A DNA stretch of 32,642 nt from Ectocarpus siliculosus (lineage: Eukaryota > Sar > Phaeophyceae > Ectocarpales > Ectocarpaceae), in the NCBI GenBank assembly GCA_000310025.1, contig FN649758.1:282834-315475 (forward strand), in the 5' to 3' direction. The notes under the pieces were generated by a model, which did no database searches, was not told the DNA's origin, and was given only the letters and a program-made list of their open reading frames with translations. A program made the translations under genes and the position numbers. Positions within the stretch are counted from its first letter, which is position 1. Each line of letters starts with the position of its first letter. Below, piece by piece: positions 10,543 to 21,216 of the stretch.

Positions 10543-11034
10543 TGTAAGCGCTGAGGATCCCTACGGCTGCTGGGCGGAGTGTGTGTTGTGTGCTCACGTG
10601 TCACCAGGCGACAACCGACAAGAGAGAGCGGGCCTGCAGGTTGCTGGTACACCGCTTGTATCGCTCTGAAAATTATGCGCGGAGTCCCGAAATCTCGCCG
10701 CAAAAGGAGCTGACTAAAACGAAGCAGTACGCCGAGCTCTCCTTCGTGATGGGAATCTCTAGAGCATGCCAAGGGGCGTAGGAGTGTTCTGCTGTCCTAT
10801 CCTGGCGTTATCGTTGTTCGGTAAGTGGTGTCACGGCCTCCGCAGCTGCCAAGCCAGCGGCTTCAAGTTTTGAAAAGCCCTCCCCAATTCGTCTTGGTTT
10901 TAGAGTGCCCAAAACAGCGTATGCCCCCCCCCCCCACAGGCGATTTGACGAAAATGCGCGGCTATTGCAAGAAGCCTATGCACCCATAGCTGCATATGCA
11001 AGCCAGCTACAGCTTACAGCAACACTAAACTCAC
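10543..11034. other. Between transposase start and TRAPPC2 exon 1; transposon end and intron 1 of TRAPPC2
   Basis: This stretch is in intron 1 of TRAPPC2, immediately downstream of its exon 1 donor, and is also the 5' flank of the THAP transposase. It has a poly-C run (10923-10935). All minus frames were read for the next TRAPPC2 exon (expected Y-L-K-x-V-D-x-F-N) and it is absent. The right end of the putative transposon should lie here. Confidence 0.5.
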
Positions 11035-11216
11035 GTTGCCGGGGTTGACCACTGCTTTCTTTCCACCATGTCCAGCGCTGAGTGCACGATGAACTGGTTG
11101 AGGTGCGCCGATTCCTCGGAAGACCTCCCTGCGGTGCTGCTGTTCCCGCCGCCGCCAGAGCCGAGATCCGCCTCGTAGAGAGGCTCGTTCCTTCCCACGA
11201 TCATGAAGACAGACAT
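11035..11216 (-). CDS. TRAPPC2: TRAPPC2 (sedlin/Trs20), exon 1 only
   Basis: The exon starts at ATG 11216 and ends in a phase-2 donor (GGCAAC|GTGAGT). The 60-residue peptide has the hallmarks of the TRAPP complex subunit sedlin: M-S-V-F-M-I-V-G at the start, P-L-Y-E-A, a variable Gly/Ser loop, then H-L-N-Q-F-I-V-H-S-A-L-D-M-V. Sedlin is a small longin-fold protein (about 140 residues) of the TRAPP tethering complexes, working at ER-Golgi membranes. Only the first ~40% of the protein is encoded here. The next exon, expected to begin with the Y-L-K-x-V-D-x-F-N region, was not found at lower coordinates, where the THAP transposase starts 490 nt away on the same strand. Either intron 1 is longer than 11 kb and filled with transposons, or the gene is broken. 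Identification is firm; intactness is not. Confidence 0.92.
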
Positions 11217-12680
11217 GCTAGCAGCGCCGCTTCTCGTAAAAACTACGAGGGTGGTTCTGTCCAGAGAACGAGGAAACAGAACCCTCTGTCACACTACCCT
11301 GTGGACGAGTATGTGGAAGGGCGCACGACACGCAGGCACCGAGGAAGGAAGGTCGCGCACGCGCGGCTCGAAGTGGTGCCAGTGCTCAGCGTTGCACGCC
11401 TGATACAAAAAAAAAGTATGAGACATAACGCCTACTTTGGGGAAGGCAACCCCTGTTGAAACCCCTCGATTTTTGCGGCGCAACAACTCAAGACCTCGCC
11501 TCCCACCTCCCACAGCCAGCTGCATCGGGCGAAGCAGTGCCGGAAGCGACGATTTTCTGACTGAGATAGGTGGGCCAGCTGTGTGTCAACCGTGTGGCCT
11601 TTGTTTGACGGTCGGGGCTAGTCGGTAGGGGTAGATTTTCAGCTTTTTCTCTGAGCGTACAGTACAACCGTAGGACAGCTTGGAAATCCGCGAGTGAGGG
11701 TCGGACGCGCTGCAGTCTCTACACGATTCTAGCGTGTTGCAGCATAAAGTTGCCAATGTCATGCACCCAGGTACTGTTGCCATCTTTTGCAAAAGGTTTG
11801 GGGCAATTATGTGCTCCACAAGATAAGCATGTTTAGATCAAAGTTCAAAATTGTTGCTCTCTGGTTGTAAAGATCCGAAACACAGGTCTGCATGCAGGTC
11901 AAGCAGGTAGTGCTGGTACTGCTGTGTAGTACCCGTACCAGAATCTGCTGTGCTATGTGCTACATGTGCACGATACATTCGAAACACAGAGCAAGATCAT
12001 ATATCACGCGGCTCGATGTGCTCAATATCTAGCGGAAAAACAAAACTTGATGGAATTTGGTGAGCAAGAGATTCTAAACTCAAGACTTTAGTACGTAATG
12101 TCGAGAAGTTGCCGAATACGTGCAACAACGGACGCTTGTATCTTTGTGTCGGCTCCGCGGTACTTGTATGCTGTACACGAATCCCCCCTGATTCGTATCA
12201 TTTGGGTGTTTTACAATGCACCATAAACGTTTCGAGCAATCTTCTTCCAGGTATGAATACTTTATTGCACTTCTGTGTACTGCTGAAGCATTCAGCGGAT
12301 AAATTTTAGACACACCTGTCTTTCAGATGATATGAGCGACTGTCCGAGTACCAGTAACCGCCAATTGACTACTTCCTCTGTGTGCGTTACGACTTCAGGG
12401 TATCTTTGGCCTAGGATCTTTCCATAGAGGGAGGATTGAATCAACTCGCGATGAGACGTAGTAGGAGCAACGGACAACGGGTGGAGCGGGCGCGGCGACA
12501 AGAGCCGGACAGAGCAGACCGTGGCACCACCCGCGTCTCCTCGCCTTAAATGAAGACGCGGACGGACTTTCAGCCCAACAGGAATGCCACACCGAGGAGG
12601 ATGCGCCGCGAACTCCATCGCTCCTGTGAATGGTAGCAGCGGGGAAAGCATCATGGTACAATAGCATGTCAAGAGGGAGT
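11217..12680. other. 5' flank of TRAPPC2; no supported gene
   Basis: This stretch upstream of TRAPPC2 has no convincing coding exon. A - strand open frame at 12690-12292 (E-V-V-N-W-R-L-L-V-L-G-Q-S-L) has a protein-like end, with a possible donor (GACAG|GTGTGT) near 12320. I cannot connect it to anything. A small hairpin lies near 11910-11930. Confidence 0.35.
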
Positions 12681-12780
12681 GAGCGGTCATAGGACATCGC
12701 CGCCCGAAAAAGGGCGCGCGGCACTGGCGGCAGCGGCGGCGGCAGCAGCAGCAGCGGAAGGGGGGGGATTTTCCGGTGGG

Positions 12781-12981
12781 CCTCGGCCCGAACTATACGT
12801 CGGAGAGCGTGATCGAGGACATATACAGCGGGGTGCCGGTCCAGCAGACAGGGCCCCGAGGAGATCGGCGAGATAGGAAACAGGCCTCGGCCCGAACTAT
12901 ACGTCGGAGAGCGTGATCGAGGACATATACAGCGGGGTGCCGGTCCAGCAGACAGGGCCCCGAGGAGATCGGCGAGATAGG
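12781..12981. repeat. Perfect 97-bp tandem duplication (period 104)
   Basis: Bases 12781-12877 and 12885-12981 are identical by eye, separated by 7 nt. The second copy ends directly on a consensus splice donor (GATAG|GTGAGT); the first is followed by GAAACA and has none. This suggests a very recent duplication of the 3' end of a + strand exon. An Ala/Gly-rich frame precedes it (12679-12780). Neither strand gives a recognisable protein. Confidence 0.9.
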
Positions 12982-13149
12982 TGAGTTTCGGGGGCTGGGC
13001 TTGTCTGGCTTGATAGGCAGGACGGCAGCGGGGAGAGCAGGGCGTCGGTTTTCGGTGTCTAGGTTGTCGACCAGGCCCGGCCTCCCCAACCCCCCCGATT
13101 CCGTGATGTTTGTTTGATTCGAGTGCGCGCGTAGAGCGCCTGTTCATGA

Positions 13150-13515
13150 ATGATTAGGATAAATGTCTGCTTTGTTCTAGCACGTCCTTGGCACCAGATG
13201 CGGTTGCCCTCGACTGAGCTTGCTACCCTCATGATGCCACTGCTGTACTCACTCTGCCGCTCGAGCACCAGCTCGTGCCGGCTCCTGTGTGTCGTTCTTG
13301 GCACGAATGCTTTTTTCTCTGCTGCTGCTGCCGCCGCTGCTGCTGCTGCCGCCGCCGCTGCTGCTGCTGGCGCCCTGGCGGTCACGAAGGGAGTGTCCGC
13401 CGCCGACCGACGGAACGCTCCTCCCCGTTTTCGCGTTATCATACTAACACTTCCCGCTTCTGTTCTTGCGGTCCCTGGCCCAGTAGGACGCGCGGGTGCA
13501 GCTGGGCGCCCGTAG
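13150..13515 (+). CDS. Possible Ala-rich hypothetical exon
   Basis: This open frame contains a polyalanine tract (about 13319-13371, mixed GCT/GCC codons) following a short hydrophobic stretch (L-L-C-V-V-L-G). It ends in TAG at 13513-13515. Mixed codon use in the Ala tract is compatible with selection on protein but also with a decayed CTG/CCG repeat. I do not recognise it, and a non-coding repeat is equally possible. Confidence 0.2.
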   Translation: MIRINVCFVLARPWHQMRLPSTELATLMMPLLYSLCRSSTSSCRLLCVVLGTNAFFSAAAAAAAAAAAAAAAAGALAVTKGVSAADRRNAPPRFRVIILTLPASVLAVPGPVGRAGAAGRP

Positions 13516-14255
13516 AAAGCCCGTGGAGCAGGGAACGGATGTAGGAGTCGTGCCGCCGGCAGCGAAGCACGCCGCCCGCCAGGTGATTGTGACGTACATG
13601 GGTATTTTGCAGAGTACTGCCCGAATGTACTAATGTGGCACCATGTGTGGATTCCGTGTTGCTTTCCGAAGAGTTGTTGAAGTAGGGTTTTTCCTCTTCC
13701 GTCCAACTATTCTTTTATCTGGCTACCGTCTACTGTATGTCGGCAGACTCTTGTCGTTGGCGGTTGTAGGGTCCTGCGTCATGATCCTTCAGTACGTGAT
13801 CAACGCCTTTTGATCAGCGTACCCTACACCTCTGTCCTCCCTCCGTTTCCCTCGGTACACGCACTCGTGGGCGTTTCGTCGATGGCCGCCCCGTCGTTTC
13901 GACGGCACCAACCCCATCCAGTAATCATCTCTGTACGCTTCGCCGTAAGTAGGAGCAGCGGTCGCCCACGAAGCGCGGAGTCATTTGCGACAAGGGTGAC
14001 GATGAAGAGGGAGAGAATGACGGAGTGGGGCGGTAGGCGGCGGCGGCGGCGTTGACTGCCGCAGCAACGGTGTCTACGATAGAAGATCGGGGCAAGCCCG
14101 GGTAAGTAGGGGTCCAAGGGCAGGGAATAGGTGTGCAAGAAGACGAGGCAGCTCTCGAGGCTACGACCTCCGCCCCGGCCACGGTCGAGCCGTCGCTACT
14201 GTGGACGCCGGTTTGCAAGCGAACAAGATCAGCGGGTCGACGTCACTTTCTTTTT

Positions 14256-14318
14256 TTAAGAGACCCAGCAGGGGATGATGGCGATTGCGATACCGGTGAC
14301 GGTGCGGCTCTGGCGGCA

Positions 14319-14351
<33 letters not shown>

Positions 14352-14531
14352 GAGGCAGCGGCAACCACGGCAGCAGCGGCGGGCGAGAGAGGAGCCGTGG
14401 ATATTACGACGGCATCGTCGGACGAAGCTCCTTCGGCGGCGGCCAAGACGCAGACCGAGGCCCTGGCGGCGGCGGCGGCGGCGGCGGCAAAGGTGGTGGT
14501 AAAAGCCGCCGCATCAGCGACGCGCCACTAA
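14256..14531 (+). CDS. Possible last exon, Asp/Ala-rich hypothetical protein
   Basis: A pyrimidine-rich acceptor (CTTTCTTTTTTTAAG) at about 14243-14259 leads into a frame encoding D-P-A-G-D-D-G-D-C-D-T-G-D-G, two polyalanine tracts and an S-S-D-E-A-P-S segment. It ends in TAA at 14529-14531. Upstream in the same frame (14133 on) is a further acidic stretch that may be exon or intron. The acidic/Ala composition is common in brown-algal nuclear proteins, but no domain is visible. Confidence 0.35.
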
Positions 14532-15871
14532 GCGAAGGTCGACCGCAAGCGGGCCAAGCGGGCGTGTGATGAGGCTTGCTACCGCCGCCTGAACCCGCGC
14601 TTGTTGATATTTTGTCGCGCCGGTGCTGTTCCGAGCCCATATTTAGATGAAGCGGTCCAGCACGGAGTTGCTTGTTCACGCAAAATTTCACGGGTGTCTG
14701 CGTCTCGTTTCATGTGGTAGGATTCCTGGTAATAAATGCTTGAATAGTAACATTTCATCCAATGCCATAGTCCCCATTGGACATTGCTCAGGACGCCTAG
14801 CATTCGACCGCCGCCACGCTTGGATATTGACTTTTTCGCCCTATTTTCGGGTGCACCGGCGGCGGCGCCTGCGCCTTGCAGAATAGTCTTTATTTCTGTG
14901 TAGGTTCACCTGGTTGTCCCACATCAATCGGCAAGTGAAGCCGCGAGCCGAGTAGAGGGGGGGGAGGGGGACCAGAAAACGGCCGTGTGTGTGTGTGTGT
15001 TTTTTTTTCTGGTGTTTGATACTCTTGTTTTGTAGAGACATTCACACAACACTACTCCAGCAGCAGCGGTTTCTCCCGGAGTACAAAGGAAAATGTCCAC
15101 AACGGGGGTCTGCTGGCGACTGCTACTACTGCTGCTGTGTGCGCGTGCCGTATTTTTCAAGGCGTTTTTTTTTTGTATATCCGCGGACAGTCCGGACTGC
15201 TGACTGCTGTAATGTAAGAAGCGGTTCAACGATACGATAATATCCGTTCTCAAGTTCAAATATGTACGCACGCCTTTTGTAAGTACTCCACCTGTACTGC
15301 GTGTTGCACCAAAGTTCAAGTTGCAGAATAACCATGAGACACACAGCAAGCATATCCAACGTCTCCTATCGCTGCTGGCATGTCCAAACATAAGCATGCT
15401 AGATCCGCGTGAGGCCTCTTTTTCATCGCGATACGTACCTGTCTCGGTCTTGGAAGCACCTCTGGACACGAGACTCAAGACATCTACTAATGGGGGGACT
15501 ATTCGTACGTGTGTAAATTTTCGTGTCCATCGGTGTGATGTAGGGCGCGTTCTCGTGTTGATGTTGCCGAGGGTGGACGGTATAGGAGGTTGGACCGCAG
15601 CAGAGGCAGAGGCATGGATCACATTTTTTCGCGAGAATCTCAGAGCCCGCGCCGAGCAGTTCTCTCTCGCGCTGTAGTGAACGAAATCCAGTGAAACTAA
15701 GTTCCCTGGGTAGCTCCTTGTCTATTCTACTGCGGAATGCTGACAAAGGCGAGGGTGCGGACGTTGACAGCACACGGGCTTGCCAACTGCCACATGTTTC
15801 GTTGCGCCGCTTTTTCATCAGGCGCAGGGACCGCCTACGTAGACTACCGAGGCGCAGTGCTGTGCTGCGTG
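14532..15871. other. No supported gene; simple repeats
   Basis: This stretch contains a short (TG)n and poly-T tract (about 14984-15009), poly-G around 14957-14969 and several CTGCTGT motifs. Open frames on both strands are long but without recognisable domains. It ends at the target site of the MULE. Confidence 0.4.
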
Positions 15872-15880
15872 CTGCGAGCC
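15872..15880. repeat. Target-site duplication of the MULE, left copy
   Basis: CTGCGAGCC lies directly outside the left terminal inverted repeat. It is repeated exactly at 21929-21937, directly outside the right one. Nine base pairs is the usual Mutator/MULE duplication length. Confidence 0.92.
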
Positions 15881-15990
15881 GGGCGCGAATATTTGCAATC
15901 CATGGATTATAAAAGAGAACCACAGTCCAAACATCCGGACGGATCGAAACCCCGGGAAACCGCCCGGAGTGTCCCCGAAGAGGTTCTCCT
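15881..15990. repeat. MULE left terminal inverted repeat
   Basis: Reverse complement of 21819-21928 with about five mismatches: at 15912, three around 15937-15940, and one at 15988. It starts GGGCGCGAATATTTGCAATC. Long TIRs of about 100 bp are typical of MULEs. Confidence 0.93.
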
Positions 15991-16911
15991 CTCTCCCTCT
16001 CAAATTCAATATTATCTCGGAGCCTGGATCTAACGCCCGTTGTCTTCGGAAGCAGAGCTCTCGTCTGCAGCAACAGCCTCAACAGTCCATACTGCCATAC
16101 TGGCACATATTTCACGCCAAGGCCACCCTTCGCACCCGGGATGCCCAGGAGACGCTAGGCCTCAGAGGAACAGGAGGACACGACGACACACAACGCCCCG
16201 TACTTAGAGGAGTGCTCGTCTCTCTCTGTGTGTGTGTCTATCCGCGTGTGGTGCTGCTGTTGTTGTGCGTTTCTGCTGCTGCAAGCAATTGTTGCTGTAG
16301 ATTTTGTGAACTACATACAGCAGTATTCTTTTTTTGGTAGATATAACCTGCTGCACGGTGCTGCCGTGATGGATGTCAGTCATCATGGGGCCGTCAAAAT
16401 CTGTAGGCATCGTTTAGTTCGCACACCGCAGGCCCGCTCAACAAACTCGAGACGCGGCTCACACGGTTTTCTTCGCAGAGCACACAGGTCGACAAGCACA
16501 GATAGACGCAGAAAAAAACAAAACAGAACAATCAATATCCAACAGCGATTTGATGATAGACTGACCCCCACCAAAAAAATGAAAGGACCTGGATATGACC
16601 CCAACACGGCAAAAAAGGGGGCGGAAGAAAGAAAAGAAAAGGAAATGGAACAAAAGAAATAAAAACAGGACAGGAACCAGATGGCCCCATCGAACGCTAC
16701 ACCGCAACAACCAAATAGACATACAAACACAAAATCGACAACATCACAGACGGCGATCGGCGCAAAAACGCCGAAGCGAAAAATAAACACACCGAGCCTT
16801 GACCTGCCGCCGGGGGGGGACAAAACATCGTTCAGGCATATGCCCCGGTGACGTCGTAAACCTAGGGCCGCGTACCGCTACTCACGTACCCCAAAGTATG
16901 CAACACCGAAA
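15991..16911. other. MULE left subterminal region
   Basis: About 0.9 kb lies between the left TIR and the transposase 3' end. It has a (TG)n tract, T-rich then strongly A-rich sequence (16510-16760), and no supported gene. Confidence 0.5.
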
Positions 16912-17330
16912 CTAGAGTTGGGACCCCGAAGTCGCGGCTCTCTTGCTACCCCCTCTTGTGTATCTTTCTGCAGCGCCAGGTCGTCTTTTATTACTTGTCC
17001 TAGCGGGCAGGCGAACAGTTCCAGGGTTGGCCATGAAGAGAGCCGCCCCCCGCCCTCCCGTCGTTGTAGTTCCTACCCCGCCTGCTTGCACATTGACCAT
17101 CGTCAGAAATTGGTCCACGAGGGCTACGGCGACTGTCGGTGAAAAGCGATCAGACAAAATACTCGCGGCTTGCCCGAGCTTCTTCGTTACGTCGGCGTAC
17201 AACACTTGTCTATCCTGGTCCGTGGGCCCCTTCTCCTTCAAGTCCAACAGGACCGTCTGCACCGTCTGGCTGCTCCCAACGAAAGACTTCCATCTCCCGC
17301 TGCATCCCCCCACCCCCTCTCCCTCTCCCT
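16912..17330 (-). CDS. Probable C-terminal part of the MULE transposase, different frame
   Basis: From a Gly-rich stretch, this frame reads W-K-S-F-V-G-S-S-Q-T-V-Q-T, a helical segment (D-Q-D-R-Q-V-L-Y-A-D-V-T-K-K-L), then A-L-V-D-Q-F-L-T-M-V and a basic tail, with stop TAG at 16914-16912. It follows the SWIM exon on the same strand but in another frame. A short intron or a slip in the GGGAGA/poly-G tract at about 17303-17345 would join them. Coding character is good; the exact junction is unresolved. Confidence 0.5.
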
Positions 17331-20159
17331 CTCCCGCCGCCCCGTCCACTTCTCTCGCAGCGTGGCGGGTTGGATACCACCCACCGAGGGCGGGCGACAT
17401 CCGGCCAGTCCTGCTGCGGTGTTCCCCTCGCCTTTTCCGTCAGCCAGTGCTCGTGCAGGAGGCCTACGTGGAATCTGAATCGGGGGCTGTACATCATCGC
17501 CGCCCACACATGGCGACAAAATAGCCTGAGAGTTTGGAGTGTGCGGCACTGGCAGAGATGGCTACCGTCGGAAAAGAGCAAGACGAGGTAGTCGAAGGCC
17601 TTGTCATCACGCTGCTCGTGAATCCCGAAGACGTAAATGGCGTCGCAAAGCTTGTCCTCGATGTACTCGAACGTGCGCCCCGAAGCTGCCGCGCGTTCTG
17701 GTCCATCCACCTCCCCACCACCCATCTGGCAAAACGTGATGGCCGCGGTCATCTCTTGCTCCATGAACCGCCGCGGCCAGCCCGCGATGGAGAACTCGCA
17801 GGACTCGAGCACACTCTTGAAAGCGGTCGCTGGTGGAGCCGCCATCCGATTAGGCGGCAGATGGTCGATTGCGTCACGCAGCATGGCGGCATCCTTCTGG
17901 GAACAGATGATGCCCGAAAAGTACTTCGCCACGTCCAAAAGCGAGGAGCGCGAGTTGCACCTATCCCTGATGAGGGCGTTTTGGCCTGTTGTGTGTGCGG
18001 CGGACAAACACGCAAGAAGCGACACACAAACCAAACCGTAGGTTAGTGATTGGTGTCATCAGACATCGTTGAAGTCGCAGTACGCCAAACGACTGAAAGA
18101 GAAGCCTATGACTTGACGCACCCATCGCCACAGATGTATGTACACGTGAGCCGGACGATCGCAGTGCACCGACCAAGTACATCAATCCCGAACAACAGGG
18201 GCCGGACAACAGCCACATGTTTCGAAGAGGTCGTAAACATTAGCGTCATGTAGGGAGTTGTTTACTGGTCATCCACTGACGGCGTACGATAAATTCGTCC
18301 AGAAGCACTCACCAATGGCATAGTAAATAGGGGGCAAGGAAGATAGCCGCCCCCAACCCCTACAGACGTAGAAAAACTCCCAAAAACAACGACAACGCTA
18401 TATGCGCTGTCGTTCTCGAACAAAACGCTCATGATGGCAGATGACGCATACACGCACCTTCAACTCTTGATGTCGTCCACGAACCCACGGAGAACACCAG
18501 GGGCGACACATATTCCGCCCACCGTGCACGGTCGTCATATACTACTTGCATGTACTTCTCCGCCTTCGGGTACTTTTCGATGAGGGCGTTGAACTTCCGT
18601 TCGAACTTCGCCAATGACAGCTGCTGACGCACACACCTGAACTCGTCCATGAAAGGCTGCGGAAAACACAAACGACGTGGGCCGGGTGGGTGTTGCGTGA
18701 GTTGGGGCCTTTGCGATATGGGCTACCGGTCTGTACGATTGACTGCCACCAACAACCCCGTACACTTCGTTAGCGCTAAGGCGAGACGAGGAGAGGGTTG
18801 AAAAAACTCAGCGACATACCATTGGTGCTTACAACCTGCTGCTGCTGCTGCTGCTTTTTCTGTGTGCACTGGACGTCGTGAGGTATGTTTCCGTCGAAGC
18901 CGAGGTCGTCTCCGCATCACGGTCTACGCAGAGACGCTGGATATCACTCTTCCAAGTAGGCGACACTGATCCATGACAACGCACCAACTCGCACAGGGGA
19001 TACAAGCGGGAGTGGGGGAGGGGGGCTAGAGTGGGCAGCGTACGTCGCGCGACCAGGACAATACGAGAGGCCAGACTAACCACGCCAACACACACAGTAG
19101 AGCGCACCTTCATGTACCCACCAAGGACTTTAGCGAGGGCCTTGATAACGTTCTGGTTGAGGTGCCATAAATTGCGCCTCGCCAGCGCGTCCGGGAACAC
19201 CTCTCGCACCGCCGCCGTCATCGCCGCGTCCGCGTCCTGGATGAAGGTATCCGGCTGCTTCCCGCGAGACTCCAACGCACTCTTCAACATCCACAGGAAA
19301 GTGTCCGTTGTGGTGTCGGCCGTTATGCTTTGGCCGACGATCCGCGTCCGATACTCCGAATCGACGACAGCGAGCACACCGAGAGGCATACAGTATCTGT
19401 TCTTGACAGCGGTGTCGTCGTAGAGCGCAACGTGACCGTACCGATTCCAAAGCGCCACCTGCGTATTCGGAGCATGACGTCGAAGGGGATCGAGAGCACT
19501 TAATTGTGGGTGTGACGTGTGTTGGACGCGTCACAACGCACCCCCACCCTTGCCTACGGCGTGCTTTCGGTCAGACGTCCTACATTTGCGGACGGCGAAG
19601 CGGTACGTGCGAGATGCTAAAATGAAAGCAAACCTTCCGGCTGGGGAATATTCGTATGGGGCACAACGACCGGCGACCTACCTGCTCTCTCGTTTGCCAC
19701 CAGACGTGCGTCAGGCGGCCGCTGTCATCCATCTTGATCTCGCACACTCCGCCGTCGGCCGTCGCGGCCATGACCTGAAATTGCAACATGTTAAGCGCCC
19801 GGAAACATCGAGGGCATCAGCGCAAAACCACGACGACGGCACGGCACACATTTTTTACCTCCAACATTTCTTGGTTTGGTGTCATGGGGCATATATTCTC
19901 CCGGTTGTCACCTGCGATCGTATGTGTCTTGTCGCCCGGATACCGCCTTGAGCAAAACCCAACATCCCACACACAAACAAGAGAGGCAACAGTCTCAACG
20001 GACACATGGACACACCTCTTCGTACGCATCGGCAGCATCTCTCGGCTTCTCCGCCCCGTGCACAATGGCAGCTGCGTTCTGCACCGCGCGCTTGTTGATG
20101 TCGATGTCGCTGTCCTCGTGCAACGCCTTCATTGCTTTCGTCACCTCTTTTGGCTTCAT
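17210..20159 (-). CDS. MULE transposase (DDE + SWIM zinc finger), at least five exons
   Basis: Exons in order are about 20159-20016, 19774-19682, 19458-19108, 18656-18458 and 17985 to about 17300. All junctions are GT-AG and phase-compatible (three in phase 0, the last in phase 1). The MULE catalytic domain is clear: first Asp in A-L-Y-D-D-T-A-V-K-N-R-Y, second Asp in F-I-Q-D-A-D-A-A-M, and Glu in W-T-T-S-R-V-E-G, which is restored across the last junction. The SWIM finger follows (C-Q-C-R-T-L...F-C-R-H-V-W), then the usual H-x8-E-H-W. The transposase binds the TIRs and catalyses cut-and-paste in the nucleus. The first Met of M-K-P-K-E-V is only a possible start, because an acceptor just upstream (GGCGCAG) suggests more 5' exons, perhaps the duplicated Gln-rich segments at 20.7 and 21.2 kb. 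I see no inactivating stop within the mapped exons. Confidence 0.85.
18829..18960 (-). other. Open frame inside a MULE intron, (GCT)n tract
   Basis: This - strand frame ends in a serine/alanine tract from a GCT repeat at about 18837-18855. Joining exon 19458-19108 directly to 18656-18458 gives a natural transposase sequence (G-G-Y-M-K then P-F-M-D-E-F), so this piece is taken as intron rather than coding. Confidence 0.6.
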
Positions 20160-20370
20160 CCCATGACCTGCGCCGTATGGGAGAGCCGGGAGCACAAAAA
20201 TAAGTGGCGTGTCACAGACAAACAGGGTAACAATGTGGAGGCGACAGCAGTACCACGCTTCAAGGGCCGTTCGTCATGCGGCATCATGACTACCAACCAT
20301 GACAAACCGTGGGATACGACGGGAGCCACTGTAGACCTACTCCAACGAGTTCAATCTTCCTTGCCCCATA

Positions 20371-20811
20371 TTTGATTCACAAGACAAGACAAATGAAACG
20401 TTTCGCCGTCCACCGCTGAGTACACGAAAACAGCGAACCGAACGTGCACGCGTTGAAAGGCACGAGGTGCAGCACAGCAGGGACAATCAATTGGCGTGCT
20501 ACACCCACGAAAACAATGGCAGGGCCTCTACAGGGAGCCTTGATGTGGACCGGGGGAATGCCAGATACCGGTGCTCTTTTCATGGGGCCAAGGGGAACAG
20601 CAGCAGCAACATCAAGTAAAGCACACAAAAAAACATTGTGGGTGTCACGCCGAACGGCACGTGTCAAGCACCAACCCGTCTCGCCTGCGTTTCCGGCGGG
20701 GGGCTGGTGGTCAATGTCTGCTGCTGTTGTTGCTGTACGGGGTGGGCTTGTACAGGGTAGCCCGCAAAACCTCCGGCGGCCCCAGCATCGGGAGCACCCA
20801 CAGGGGCCGGA
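20371..20811. repeat. Tandem duplication inside the MULE, copy 1
   Basis: It is homologous to 20906-21216 in direct orientation. Both copies start TTTGAT(T)CACAAGACAAGAC and contain a - strand stretch encoding Y-P-V-Q-A-H-P-V then polyGln and T-S-P-P-P-E-T-Q-A-R-R. Copy 1 has about 125 bp (roughly 20514-20636) that is absent from copy 2. Confidence 0.88.
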
Positions 20812-20905
20812 GTTCCCAACGGCAGACCAGTGCGAGGTGAAAGCATGGCCTGCAACCGCACGCGAAACCCACCACGCGGCGGAATGGAAGGACACCATGT
20901 CAACG

Positions 20906-21216
20906 TTTGATCACAAGACAAGACAAATGAAACGTTTCGCCGTCCACCGCTGAGTACACGAAAACAGCGAACCGTACGTGCACGCGTTGAAAGGCACGAG
21001 GTACAGCACAGCAGCGACAATCCACTGGCGTGCTACACCCACGGAACAAACATTGCCGGTGTCACGTCGAACCGCACTTGTCAAACATCAACCCGTCTCG
21101 CCTGCGTTTCCGGCGGAGGGCTGGTGGTCAATATCTGCTGCTGTTGTTGCTGTACGGGGTGGGCTTGTACAGGGTAGCCCGCAAAGGCTCCCGCAGCGCC
21201 AGCATGACGAGCACCG
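20906..21216. repeat. Tandem duplication inside the MULE, copy 2
   Basis: This is the second copy of the segment at 20371-20811, lacking the ~125-bp internal piece. On the - strand each copy is preceded by a plausible acceptor (TTGCAG at about 20850; TTGCTAG at about 21254) and may be an alternative or repeated 5' exon of the transposase gene. Confidence 0.88.

Noticed and set aside
12395-13147. 250-codon - strand frame
   Set aside because: It runs through the perfect tandem duplication and Pro/Leu/Ala repeat tracts in a pattern typical of GC-rich antisense reading; no domain.
14243-14502. Poly-Arg, poly-Pro and poly-Ala frames on both strands
   Set aside because: All but the + frame ending at 14531 are shadows of the GCG repeats.
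15818-16115. Peptide R-G-H-S-G-R-F-P-G-V-S-I shared by frames near 15.95 kb and 21.85 kb
   Set aside because: The shared peptide is produced by the MULE terminal inverted repeats, not by a duplicated gene.
16383-16823. Phe/Val/Cys-rich - strand frames suggesting a membrane protein
   Set aside because: They are the complement of an A-rich tract in the MULE subterminal region; the hydrophobicity comes from T-rich codons.
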